53,904 bases of DNA, from contig JAKSDA010000067.1 in assembly GCA_022360315.1 (NCBI GenBank), positions 1 to 53,904 of the forward strand, in the 5' to 3' direction. The DNA comes from Pseudomonadota bacterium (GTDB lineage Bacteria; Myxococcota_A; Polyangia; Haliangiales; Haliangiaceae). Under the pieces are notes generated by a model, which was not told the origin of the DNA, did no database searches, and was given only the letters and a program-made list of their open reading frames with translations. The position numbers and the translations under genes are program-made. Shown here one piece after another: positions 42,351-50,890 of this stretch (position 1 is the stretch's first letter; every line of letters starts with the position of its first letter).

Positions 42351-42745
42351 TCACTGTCTGTTCACGCAGATTTTCGCGCCGTCGCGGCCTACCACGATGC
42401 GGCCGGCAAAGTCCTCCGCGGCCGGGACGTAGTAGTAAAATGCGGGAATATCGGCGGGAACGAAGTGATGCAGTACGAGACTGTCGACTCCCGCCTCTGT
42501 GGCGACATCGCCAACCGCCTTGCTATGAGTATGCCCGGTGTAGAATATGTCGATGAAATTCTGCTCGAATTCCGAGTAGGGCGGCGGTCCGAACATCTGG
42601 TCAAAGATCGTTTCGTGGAACACTTCGTGGACCAGACGTTTCGTCTTCGTAGATCAAGCTCGGATCCATCGCGGGTGAGGGATTGCTACCCGGATCGGTG
42701 ACCAGCCCATCGGGCAAGGCGATGTCACGCACGTCGAACGTATTT
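42351..42745 (-). pseudogene. Remnant of a metallo-beta-lactamase-fold hydrolase gene
   Basis: The last about 90 codons (42351-42623) encode IDIFYTGHTHSKAVGDVATE, then AGVDSLVLHHFVPADIPAF and AGRIVVGRDGAKI, which fits the C-terminal part of MBL-fold (RNase Z/arylsulfatase-like) hydrolases with the H-T-H and H-F-V-P metal-site region. Immediately upstream, near 42635-42650, the frame switches: NTFDVRDIALPDGLVTDPGS, then MDPSLIYEDE, which continues the same protein in another frame. The N-terminal metal motif H-x-H-x-D-H was not found. So this is a decayed gene. Confidence 0.5.
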
Positions 42746-42899
42746 TTGGCTGCACTCGGCAAAGAGCATCGTGCAACACGTCGTCAGGGCGACGAACAGG
42801 TAATGGTAGCTCGGCGGGAAAGGCTGCCCGGAGAACACCCATTATGGGAGAAGGTCGGAGTCGTCATCATGTCGACAACTATGGGAGCAGTGTAGATCG

Positions 42900-43300
42900 T
42901 GACAGAACCACAACGCAATCACAGATCCTCCGCTATTGTGGTGACAAACGCCGAGCCACGCACCGTACTTGAGCAAATCAGCGGCCAGAAACTCGGCGAG
43001 ATTGATGTGCATTCGAGCGTGCGCGGCTGAACGAGCTGGCCCAGCACACGGCCCAGGGACTGGTTGCCTCGGTTGGCCTCGAACATGGTGGCGCCCTGCT
43101 GAAACTGCAGGATGTCGCTCGTCGCTGATGTGCTCGAGCTTTGCCAGGCCTCGGACAGGCGATATCCCATCGAAATAGCGCGCGACAAAACATCTCGGCA
43201 AACAGCATGGGTGCTCACCTGGTCGCTGGTGTGGCGCAAACACCGGTCAGAGTCGCCGGGCATTGCTCGCCGTTTCCAGGCGAGGTCAGACACCCGGGCG
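42900..43300 (-). pseudogene. Decayed coding remnant, family not recognised
   Basis: Two minus-strand frames give a joined reading, QQGATMFEANRGNQSLGRVL then MHINLAEFLAADLLKYGAWL, switching near 43015. This suggests a broken gene upstream of the MBL-like remnant, possibly part of the same ancestral gene. It is short and uncertain. Confidence 0.3.
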
Positions 43301-43594
43301 GCAGCCTGGGATGCCCGTAGAATGCGACGAACTTCCTCCGACCTGCTCGAGACCTCGTGGTCAGCCCGGCAAATTTGTCAGCGTCACCCACTGTTTTGCA
43401 AGTTCCGAAACAAGAAGCCCGAGCACCTCTCGCTCGTAGAGTAGATGTTGATGGAGGGTTCAACCAGACCCCCCTGTGCACATCGAAGAATTGCTGAGGC
43501 GACGGTTGTGAGCGCAACGTTGCAGATGGGGGGGCCGATGCCCCGCATGCCGGAAGCACGGCAATCGCCAGGCGAGCGAGAGATACTCGAGCGA
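43301..43594. other. Non-coding stretch before the TOMM locus
   Basis: No coding-looking frame or RNA gene is seen between the decayed remnant and repeat copy B. Two long overlapping frames here have no recognisable product. Confidence 0.4.
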
Positions 43595-43664
43595 GCCGGA
43601 CGTCCCGGCAGGACATGCGGAGCGGAGTTCTGCCGAAGCAGGCCAGCCGGACAGCCGGCTATTC
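43595..43664 (+). repeat. Dispersed 70-bp repeat, copy B
   Basis: This inverted partner of the segment at 39177-39246 is 80% identical without gaps. It lies 174 bp upstream of the TOMM kinase gene, at the border between decayed DNA and the biosynthetic locus. Confidence 0.65.
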
Positions 43665-43837
43665 GACCAGAAAGTGACTGTTCACGGCCGTGTCGCCCTT
43701 TTTCGCCCCGGCGCCATTCCCCGCACCGGGCCTTTCGAGATACAGCGGCAGCAGAGCGCGCGGAGAACCGAGCTCGCGAGGACGAGTGGTTGCCCTGGGC
43801 ATTGACAATCATAGTTTTCTGATGTCCCATCTAGCCC

Positions 43838-46800
43838 ATGCTCCCCGGTGGTATGCTCGACGATAGGTACGAGATCCTGGGCCAGCTGGGAGAAGGTGGC
43901 TTTGGCGTCGTCTACAAGGCCAGGCAGCGCACCACCGGCCAGCTGGTCGCGATCAAAACCGTGCGCCTGCCGCCGGGTAAAGAGAAGGCCGGTACAGAAA
44001 CCTGGCTGGCTCGTTTTTTGCGCGAAACCCAGCTCTGTGCCCAGCTCCACCACCCCAATATCGTACAATTGATCAACGCTGGTGAAGCCGATACCGGACT
44101 GCTCTACACTGTGTTTGCCTTTGTTCCGGGCAAGAGCCTGAGCCATGTACTCGCCGACGAAGGCGCGCTGAACCCCATCGAGGCCCAGTACTTGATGTTG
44201 CAGGTGCTGGATGCTCTGGCCTGTGCTCACCAGGTGGGTGTGGTTCATCGCGACCTCAAACCGAGCAACATCATGATCAACCCCGCGGGTGCGCGGCGCA
44301 ATGCGCTGGTGCTCGACTTCGGCATCGGCACAATAGTCAAGGGGTTGCAGCCGCTGGATTACCAAAACCTGACCCGCACCAATGAGTCTCTGGGCACGCC
44401 GGGCTACGCTGCTCCAGAGCAGCTGCGCGGCCAGGAGCCGTCGCTGACCACGGATTTCTTTTCCTGGGGCCTGGTCTTTTTGGAGTGTTTGACCGGCCAG
44501 CGGGTCTTTCGCGGCAGCTCGGTGCCCGAGATCATTCACAAGCAGCTCGACTGGGCCCCGATACCTCTGCCGGTCTCGCTGCAGGGTCATCCTCTCGGCG
44601 AACTGCTGAAGAACGCTCTTGCCAAGGATGGTATGGCCCGGCCCAAAAGCGCTGGCGAGCTACTCAAAGCGCTCGAAGCCTGTGACCTGCGCGGCCTGTC
44701 GCCAGACATGATCGCCGGCACCTTTCCCCTGGCCAGCGCGCCGTCTATCCGGGCTTTGTCGCTCCTCACCAGGACGGTTGCCCGCAGTGATTCGATCGAC
44801 ACTGCGACGGCGACGGTGGCAAAGCGTCAGGTTACCGCTCTATGCTGCAATTTCCACCTGCGTGCGGTGGCCTCACCGGGCCGGCCTGATGACCCGGCAA
44901 GAGCAGCGGGCAATCGCAAGCCCGCTGTGGCCCAGCGAATTGAGCGGATTGCAGACGTGGAAGCATACAACCGGGAGCTGGGCGAGCTATTTGCAACGTG
45001 CGCCCGGGTGGCGGGCGAGCATCGCGGCTATGTGGTCGCCACCCTGGGCCAGCAGGCGTTGCTCTTTTTCGGTTATCCCACGGCCGACGAGCACGACGCC
45101 AGGCGCGCGGCTCGTGCCGCTCAGGCTCTTTTGACGTCTGTGCGCGACGAAAACAAAAAGCTCGCCCCGCGCGGCCTGGAAGTAGCGATCCGCCTCGGAA
45201 TCCACACCGGCCTGGTGGTCATTCCCGACCACCAGGCTGCAACCGACGCCGATCTCACCGTCGGGCTGACCTCGCAGATCGCAGCCCAGGTCGCGGCAAG
45301 AGCTCCTCTCGACAGTATTCTGGCCACTATGGCAACCCAGCAGCTGTTGCGCACCTCTTTTGCCTTTGCAGCCGAAGGCGTGCTCGAAGAGCCGGCACAG
45401 CCGCTCAGGCTCTTTCGTCTACAGGGCGAGCACAGCGAGCCCCTGTTGTCGGCCGCGTCGCCGGTGATATCGACGATGCCGCTGGTCGGTCGCGAGCAGG
45501 AAATCGAGCTTCTTTTCGACCGGTGGTGCCAGACCCGCCAGGGCACAGGCCAGTGCAGCCTGGTTACCGGCGAGCCCGGCATTGGCAAGAGCCGTCTGGC
45601 TCATGAGCTCGGCCGACGAATCATGCGCGAGCCCCACACCTCGCTCGAGTGCCGCTGTGCCCCGGAGGCGCAAAACAGTCCATTATTTCCCATCATCGAG
45701 CTGATCGAGCGCCTGCTGGGCCGCGAAGACGAGGGCGAAGAGATCGGCAAGCTGGCCCGGCTAGAGGCGTTTTTGGTCCGGTACGGCGTTGATGTGGCGG
45801 CCAATATGCCGCTCTTTGCCGCTCTTCTCGCCATTCCGGCCGGCACTGACCAGCCCTCGATCGAAGTAGCGCCCGACCGGCAAAAGGAGCTGACTCTCGA
45901 GGCCCTGCTCGCTCTCATCCTGGCCATGGCCGAGGAACGCCCGACATTTCTCCTGGTCGAAGATCTCCACTGGGCCGACCCGACGACGATCGAGCTTTTG
46001 ACCAGGCTGGTCAGCACTACCGCGGCAGCCCCGTTGTGCGCAGTATTTACCGCCCGTCCCGAATTCTCGCCCACCACACTGCCGACTGGAATCCTCCGCC
46101 TCACCCTCAGCCGCCTAGCCTCTCAGCAGATCGAGGCCATGATCGCCGATATCACCGACGGCGCCGAATTGCCCGACGACGTGATCGAGCAGATCATCAA
46201 GCGCACCGAGGGCGTGCCGCTCTTTGTCGAGGAGCTCACCCGCATGCTGACCGACTCCGGCGCCCTGGTCCTGCGCGGCGACCGCTACGAACTCCAGTAT
46301 CCCCTGTCCGACGCCGAGATACCCGCCACCTTGCGTGCCCTGTTGACCTCGCGCCTCGACCGCCTGGGTCGAGCCCGGGAGACCGCCCAGCTCGCCGCCG
46401 CGCTGGGCCGAGAGCTGGGTTTCAAGCTGTTATCGGCGTGCAGCGATGTCGAGGAGGCAACGCTGAGGGAAGATATCGACAAGCTGCTGGCGTCCGGGCT
46501 GATCCAGAAGAAACGCAAACGGGGCGATCAGGGCTATCTATTCAAACACGCGTTGATCCGCGACGCGGCCTACGAGTCCCTCGCCAAAGACGCGCGCAGA
46601 GCAGTGCACGCGCGCATCGCGCGAACGCTGGAACAAGAGTTCCCACAGCTTGTGCAAGCGCGCCCGGATTTGATGGCCCAGCACCACGCCAGCGCCGAGC
46701 AGAAGCGAGAGGCGATCGGCTATGCCGACAAGGCGGCAAGAGCGGCGCTAAAGCGCACTGCCTACGCCGAGGCCGCCGCGCAGGTCAACCAGGCGCTGCC

Positions 46801-48007
46801 GTGGATCGAGGCACTTGCCGAGCCCGAGGAGCAAAGGGCCGCCGAACTGGAATTGAGTGCGTTGTTGTTGCCGGCGCTGCGGCCCACAGTGGGCTTTGGA
46901 GCCGCGCAGCTCAAGGAAACCGCAACCCGTACCCTGGCGCTCACCGATTCGCTCGGCACGAGTCCTCATACGTTTCCAGCGCTGTCTGCTCTGGTCATTC
47001 ACTATCATCTCCGCTCCGAGCGGGCCAGGTCGTTGGAGCTGGCCCGGCGCCTGGTCGAGCTCGCTGTCGAATCCGGAGATGTATCGCAAGATCTGACCGC
47101 GCATGCGGTCCTTTCCCAGTGTCTCGCCATGGCAGGTCGCTATCGGGAAGCGCGCACAGCGGCCGAGCGATCGATAGCGCTTCACGATCCGATAGAGCAC
47201 CGGAATCTGTTCTTCGTACATGGCATCGATCCCAAGACGTTTGCCCATATAATGTTGGGGTGGTCACTGGCCTTTCTCGGTTATCTAGATCAGGCAACGA
47301 TTCACTTTGACAATGCGGTTGCCTGGGCACGCGAGCTAAATTTGCCCAGCATGCTGACGATGAGCCTGTTCTATATCGCTTATTCATACCGTCTACGCGG
47401 TGAGCGGAAGCGGGTCCTCGATGTGACAGAACAGGCTATCGCGGTGGCCGATCGCTATGGCCTGCGGTTTGGCAAGGCCTATGCTGAGCTTCTGCGCGGC
47501 TGGGCCATCAACGACGTGGCCGAGACATCGCGTATCCTGGGTTCTCACAAGGCCAGCGGGCAGCTGGTTGGCACTCCGTTCTTCGGGTCGATCCTGGCCG
47601 AAGCCCTGGCTGCGCATGGGCGCGTCGCAGAGGCGCTCGATCGCGTCGAAGAGCTCTTGCGGTTCTCCGCAGAGTACGAAGATTTTTGGTTTGCATCGGG
47701 GGTAGAGCGGCTCAAGGGCAATTTCTTGCTGCTCGAGGACCCGCCGGCGGTGGATCGTGCCGAGGCTTGTTACCGCCGTGCCATCCGTATTGCACAGCGC
47801 CAGCAGGCCCGGACAGAAGAACTCGACGCAACTGCCGAGCTCGCCCGCCTGCTCCACCGCCAAGGCCGAAGGGAAGAGGCATACGACACGCTTTTTGCGG
47901 TATACAGCTGGTTTACAGAGGGTTTCGAGGCCAGGGTCGTGGACAGCGCGCGAAAACTCATCGACGAGCTCGCCCACAGCGAGCAGGTGGTCCATAAATC
48001 GCAATGA
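43838..48007 (+). CDS. TOMM system kinase/cyclase-homology fusion protein
   Basis: The 1389-residue protein begins with a Hanks-type kinase (about 8-290; GEGGFGVVYKARQ, VAIKTVRLP, HRDLKPSN near 138, LDFGIGT near 160, GTPGYAAPEQL). Residues about 327-527 are a class III cyclase homology domain. It looks catalytically dead: CCNFHL replaces the metal-binding D of the usual F-x-D-x, and LGQQALLFFGYP replaces G-D-G. An ATPase follows, with Walker A GEPGIGKSR near 580 and Walker B LLVEDLHWAD near 704. TPR-like helices fill about 960-1380. This is the architecture of the TOMM kinase/cyclase fusion family (TIGR03903), which is known next to YcaO cyclodehydratase fusions in Burkholderia and Sorangium. 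It ends 13 bp before the precursor gene. Likely role: regulation or control of the pathway; it has no TM helix. Confidence 0.9.
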   Translation: MLPGGMLDDRYEILGQLGEGGFGVVYKARQRTTGQLVAIKTVRLPPGKEKAGTETWLARFLRETQLCAQLHHPNIVQLINAGEADTGLLYTVFAFVPGKSLSHVLADEGALNPIEAQYLMLQVLDALACAHQVGVVHRDLKPSNIMINPAGARRNALVLDFGIGTIVKGLQPLDYQNLTRTNESLGTPGYAAPEQLRGQEPSLTTDFFSWGLVFLECLTGQRVFRGSSVPEIIHKQLDWAPIPLPVSLQGHPLGELLKNALAKDGMARPKSAGELLKALEACDLRGLSPDMIAGTFPLASAPSIRALSLLTRTVARSDSIDTATATVAKRQVTALCCNFHLRAVASPGRPDDPARAAGNRKPAVAQRIERIADVEAYNRELGELFATCARVAGEHRGYVVATLGQQALLFFGYPTADEHDARRAARAAQALLTSVRDENKKLAPRGLEVAIRLGIHTGLVVIPDHQAATDADLTVGLTSQIAAQVAARAPLDSILATMATQQLLRTSFAFAAEGVLEEPAQPLRLFRLQGEHSEPLLSAASPVISTMPLVGREQEIELLFDRWCQTRQGTGQCSLVTGEPGIGKSRLAHELGRRIMREPHTSLECRCAPEAQNSPLFPIIELIERLLGREDEGEEIGKLARLEAFLVRYGVDVAANMPLFAALLAIPAGTDQPSIEVAPDRQKELTLEALLALILAMAEERPTFLLVEDLHWADPTTIELLTRLVSTTAAAPLCAVFTARPEFSPTTLPTGILRLTLSRLASQQIEAMIADITDGAELPDDVIEQIIKRTEGVPLFVEELTRMLTDSGALVLRGDRYELQYPLSDAEIPATLRALLTSRLDRLGRARETAQLAAALGRELGFKLLSACSDVEEATLREDIDKLLASGLIQKKRKRGDQGYLFKHALIRDAAYESLAKDARRAVHARIARTLEQEFPQLVQARPDLMAQHHASAEQKREAIGYADKAARAALKRTAYAEAAAQVNQALPWIEALAEPEEQRAAELELSALLLPALRPTVGFGAAQLKETATRTLALTDSLGTSPHTFPALSALVIHYHLRSERARSLELARRLVELAVESGDVSQDLTAHAVLSQCLAMAGRYREARTAAERSIALHDPIEHRNLFFVHGIDPKTFAHIMLGWSLAFLGYLDQATIHFDNAVAWARELNLPSMLTMSLFYIAYSYRLRGERKRVLDVTEQAIAVADRYGLRFGKAYAELLRGWAINDVAETSRILGSHKASGQLVGTPFFGSILAEALAAHGRVAEALDRVEELLRFSAEYEDFWFASGVERLKGNFLLLEDPPAVDRAEACYRRAIRIAQRQQARTEELDATAELARLLHRQGRREEAYDTLFAVYSWFTEGFEARVVDSARKLIDELAHSEQVVHKSQ

Positions 48008-48012
48008 AAGGG
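48007..48012 (+). promoter_or_regulatory. Shine-Dalgarno site of the precursor gene
   Basis: AAAGGG overlaps the last base of the kinase stop codon and lies 8 nt before the precursor ATG at 48021. It fixes that start and suggests coupled translation from the kinase mRNA. Confidence 0.6.
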
Positions 48013-48020
48013 CAGATACG

Positions 48021-48581
48021 ATGGCCGACACCGACAAGAAAACCTTACCGAAAACGCAGGCGACAAGACCAAATATCAGTGATCATTCCGGCCCGGACGA
48101 TAGCAATAAACCCGAGATAACGATCAATCCCGATGGTCATGGCCTAAAAATCGAAGGGCAGCGCAAAGGCCCGTTCAACGCCCAGCCCACGCCCAGTGAA
48201 AACATCCTTTCAGATATGGAGTCATTCAAAGCGTGGCACTACGCCTGGCTCAGGGCGGTCGCGCTCGCCTGGTCGGATGACAAGCTGAGAGCCGATCTCT
48301 TGGAAGATCCTGTCGATTTCTTCCTGGTTCACTGCAATTACCGGGTCCCATCAGGACTCAAGTTGTTCGTTTACGAAGCTGACCTCGACAGTGAAGGCAA
48401 GGTAAACGAAAGCGTATACGGTACTTTCCCACCCGGATGGGATGCAGAAAACAACATTTGGTATCTAGAAGATAGTATCGTGGCGATGTACCTTCCACCG
48501 ACTCCAGACTTCAAGGATCAAGCAGTCGCGCTCGCGGCATACGATGCCACGGCCAGATCGTATCCATTTACTACTTGCTGA
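48021..48581 (+). CDS. Putative TOMM precursor peptide (BMA_0021/BMA_0022 family)
   Basis: The 186-residue product has a hydrophilic, Pro/Asp/Asn-rich first 65 residues. A helical leader-like part (about 68-120; HYAWLRAVALAWSDDKLRAD, then LLEDPVDFFLVHCNYRVPSG and LKLFVYEAD) resembles the nitrile-hydratase-like leaders (A-x-x-DP-x-x-x-L...G-V) used by TOMM precursors. The last part contains NNIWYLEDSIVAMYLPP and ends ARSYPFTTC. Only two cysteines exist, Cys105 and the final residue Cys186; Ser180, Thr184 and Thr185 lie next to the latter. Placement between the TIGR03903-type kinase fusion and the cyclodehydratase matches family TIGR03795. I infer that the C-terminal end is the modified core, but no cleavage site (such as GG) is evident. 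At 186 residues it is long for a RiPP precursor. Confidence 0.75.
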   Translation: MADTDKKTLPKTQATRPNISDHSGPDDSNKPEITINPDGHGLKIEGQRKGPFNAQPTPSENILSDMESFKAWHYAWLRAVALAWSDDKLRADLLEDPVDFFLVHCNYRVPSGLKLFVYEADLDSEGKVNESVYGTFPPGWDAENNIWYLEDSIVAMYLPPTPDFKDQAVALAAYDATARSYPFTTC

Positions 48582-48674
48582 GCTGATTTCTACTGGCCGA
48601 TACCATTCGAATCATCGACCTCGTATCGAGCAATGGTGCCAGATGCAGCATTGCTTTGGGCAGAAATACGCGCG

Positions 48675-50873
48675 ATGATGGACCGAGTCCTCCGCTTCAA
48701 ACAATATCTATCTCCGTGGGTGCTCGACGATGAGCGGGTATTCCTGCTCGGCGGAAGCGATCCCATCATGCTGCGGGGTCGGGCCCACGCACTGGTCGCT
48801 CCGCTCATCGACGGCCGCCATACTGTCGCTCAGATTCTGGACGCGATCGCCGGGCGGGCCCCAGCGCCGGAAGTCCTGTTTAGCTTGATGACCCTGGAGA
48901 AGCGCGGATACCTGGTCGCGGCGGCACATTCGCTGTCACCGGATCTGACCGCGCTGTGGGAAGAGCAGGGGGTCGATGCCGAGCATGCAGCGCGGCAACT
49001 GGCCTCGACCCCGGTCACGGTGCACTTTTTATCCGGACTGGCCAGCCAGCCAGTCGCCGATGCATTGCGCGGTACTGGTGTGCGGGTCACCGAAGACGGG
49101 TCGCTCCACGTCGTGGTGGTCGACGATTATCTCGACTCGGCGCTCGAGAATTTTAACCGCCGCGCGCTCGAGCAACGCCTGTCCTGGACGCCGGTCAAAC
49201 CGATCGGACTCGCAGTCTGGGTTGGCCCGGTATTTCGTCCCAATGGCGGTCCTTGCTGGGCCTGCATGGCACAGCGACTGCGCGGCAATCGGCCGGTCGA
49301 GGTCTATCTTCAGCGACATGCAAGCGCGGGCAAAGCTGGCCCACCGACCCGACCGGCGGCGCCAACCAGCATACAGGCGGGTGCCGCGCTGGCTGCCCTC
49401 GTCCTGTCGCGCTGGATCGTGCAAAGCGAGGCCAGCCCGCTCGACCAGCTTCTCACCATCGAACTTCTGCACCCGGCTACCGAGGCCCACGCCGTGGTGC
49501 GCTATCCGCACTGTCCAGCGTGCGGAGATCCCGCCCTTCTCGCCAAACGCACGCGCAGCCCGGTGGTTCTCGAGCGCCGGCCCAAGCGCTTTACCGCAGA
49601 CGGCGGACATCGCGTCAACACACCGGAGGAAACCTGGGCGCGACTGGCCGGGCAGGTGAGTCCGCTGACCGGAGTTGTCGCCAGTGTCGGGCCCATTGCA
49701 CAACGCGATCATCCGCTTCGCCCGGTATACGGTTCGGCATACCGCATCTGTCCCAACCATTCCGAGCCGTCGTTTGACGACTTTCACCGGGTTGCCATGG
49801 GCAAGGGCCGTACCCCGGCGCAGGCCCGTGCGAGCGCCCTGTGCGAGGCCATCGAGCGCCACAGCTTGACCTTCCGCGGCGATGAGCTTCGCCGCCGCGC
49901 CTGCCTCGACCAACTCGACGGTGAAGGCATTCACCCCGATCAGATACAGAATTTCAGCGATACCCAGTTTCAGCGACGAGACCGGATCAATGCCCGGGCC
50001 ACAGACAATAACCGCCGTGTGCCTCTGCCATTCGATCCCTCGGTCGCCATCGAATGGTCGCCGCTGTGGTCCTTGACCCGTTCTCGGCGCCGCTGGGCCC
50101 CCACTGCCTACTGCTATGCAAATGTGCCTGTGCCGCACCACGAGCGCTTCTGTTACATGAACCCAAACGGACATGCCGCCGGCAACTGCCTGGAAGAGGC
50201 CATTTTGCAGGCGTTCTTCGAATTGGTGGAGCGCGATGCGGTCGCGATCTGGTGGTATAATCGCCTGCGCCGGCCCCGGGTCGATCTGACCGGTTTTGAT
50301 GAGCCCTACTTCCTGGAACTCGAGGCTCATTACCGGTCCATGGACTATTCTCTGTGGGTTCTCGATGTCACCAACGACCTCGGCATTCCGGCATTTGCTG
50401 CCCTGTCCAGGCACCGGCGCGCCGATAAATGGTGCATGGGCTTCGGCTGTCATCTCGAAGCCCGGCTGGGCGTGCAGCGGGCTCTTACCGAGATGAATCA
50501 GCTTTTTGATCCCGCCGCCGACGGGCCTGTTCCCCTCGACACGCGCGAGTTCGACGATATCTCGTTCCTGTCGCCCGATGAAACCGCGACAGCGCGGCAA
50601 GATAGCGACTTTCCGCGCACACAGCATGATGACCTGCGCGAGGACGTCATGGAGTGCGTTTCCCGGGCTGCCCGCATCGGTCTCGAAACCCTGGTACTCG
50701 ACCAGACCCGGCCCGACACCGGGCTATGCGTCGTAAAGGTCATCGTACCCGGCCTGCGTCACTTCTGGCAGCGCCTCGGACCCGGCCGGCTCTACGATGT
50801 TCCCGTGTCGATGGGTCTTCTCGAACGACCGCTCGAAGAGGCCGAGCTCAATCCGGTACCGATCAAGTTCTGA
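48675..50873 (+). CDS. TOMM cyclodehydratase: docking scaffold/E1-like - YcaO fusion
   Basis: The 732-residue protein starts with a precursor-recognition region (about 1-95; RFKQYLSPWVLDDERVFLLG, then LIDGRHTVAQILDAI). An E1/ThiF-like part follows with two zinc-type cysteine pairs, GGPCWACM near 190 and HCPACGDP near 275. A C-terminal YcaO domain (about 340-732) carries ATP-site boxes: RASALCEAIERHSLTFRG, LEEAILQAFFELVERDA and a LEARLGVQRALTEM segment. The C-terminus is NPVPIKF, a proline-rich end typical of YcaO azoline synthases. The enzyme cyclises Cys/Ser/Thr of the precursor to azolines using ATP. The start is chosen at ATG 48675; an upstream ATG at 48633 adds 14 unconserved residues. 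No separate dehydrogenase is present in the window. Confidence 0.92.
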   Translation: MMDRVLRFKQYLSPWVLDDERVFLLGGSDPIMLRGRAHALVAPLIDGRHTVAQILDAIAGRAPAPEVLFSLMTLEKRGYLVAAAHSLSPDLTALWEEQGVDAEHAARQLASTPVTVHFLSGLASQPVADALRGTGVRVTEDGSLHVVVVDDYLDSALENFNRRALEQRLSWTPVKPIGLAVWVGPVFRPNGGPCWACMAQRLRGNRPVEVYLQRHASAGKAGPPTRPAAPTSIQAGAALAALVLSRWIVQSEASPLDQLLTIELLHPATEAHAVVRYPHCPACGDPALLAKRTRSPVVLERRPKRFTADGGHRVNTPEETWARLAGQVSPLTGVVASVGPIAQRDHPLRPVYGSAYRICPNHSEPSFDDFHRVAMGKGRTPAQARASALCEAIERHSLTFRGDELRRRACLDQLDGEGIHPDQIQNFSDTQFQRRDRINARATDNNRRVPLPFDPSVAIEWSPLWSLTRSRRRWAPTAYCYANVPVPHHERFCYMNPNGHAAGNCLEEAILQAFFELVERDAVAIWWYNRLRRPRVDLTGFDEPYFLELEAHYRSMDYSLWVLDVTNDLGIPAFAALSRHRRADKWCMGFGCHLEARLGVQRALTEMNQLFDPAADGPVPLDTREFDDISFLSPDETATARQDSDFPRTQHDDLREDVMECVSRAARIGLETLVLDQTRPDTGLCVVKVIVPGLRHFWQRLGPGRLYDVPVSMGLLERPLEEAELNPVPIKF

Positions 50874-50890
50874 ACATTTTCGAGAATGCC

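Noticed and set aside
43802..43830. Perfect TTGACA hexamer upstream of the TOMM kinase as a promoter
   Set aside because: The only -10 position at 17-bp spacing reads TCCCAT, and the start codon follows within 8 bp. Too weak to call.
43682..44590. 302-codon minus-strand open frame at the start of the TOMM kinase
   Set aside because: It is antisense to the kinase domain, with no recognisable product.
49029..50627. 532-codon minus-strand open frame
   Set aside because: It is antisense to the YcaO fusion gene; codon positions favour the plus strand.
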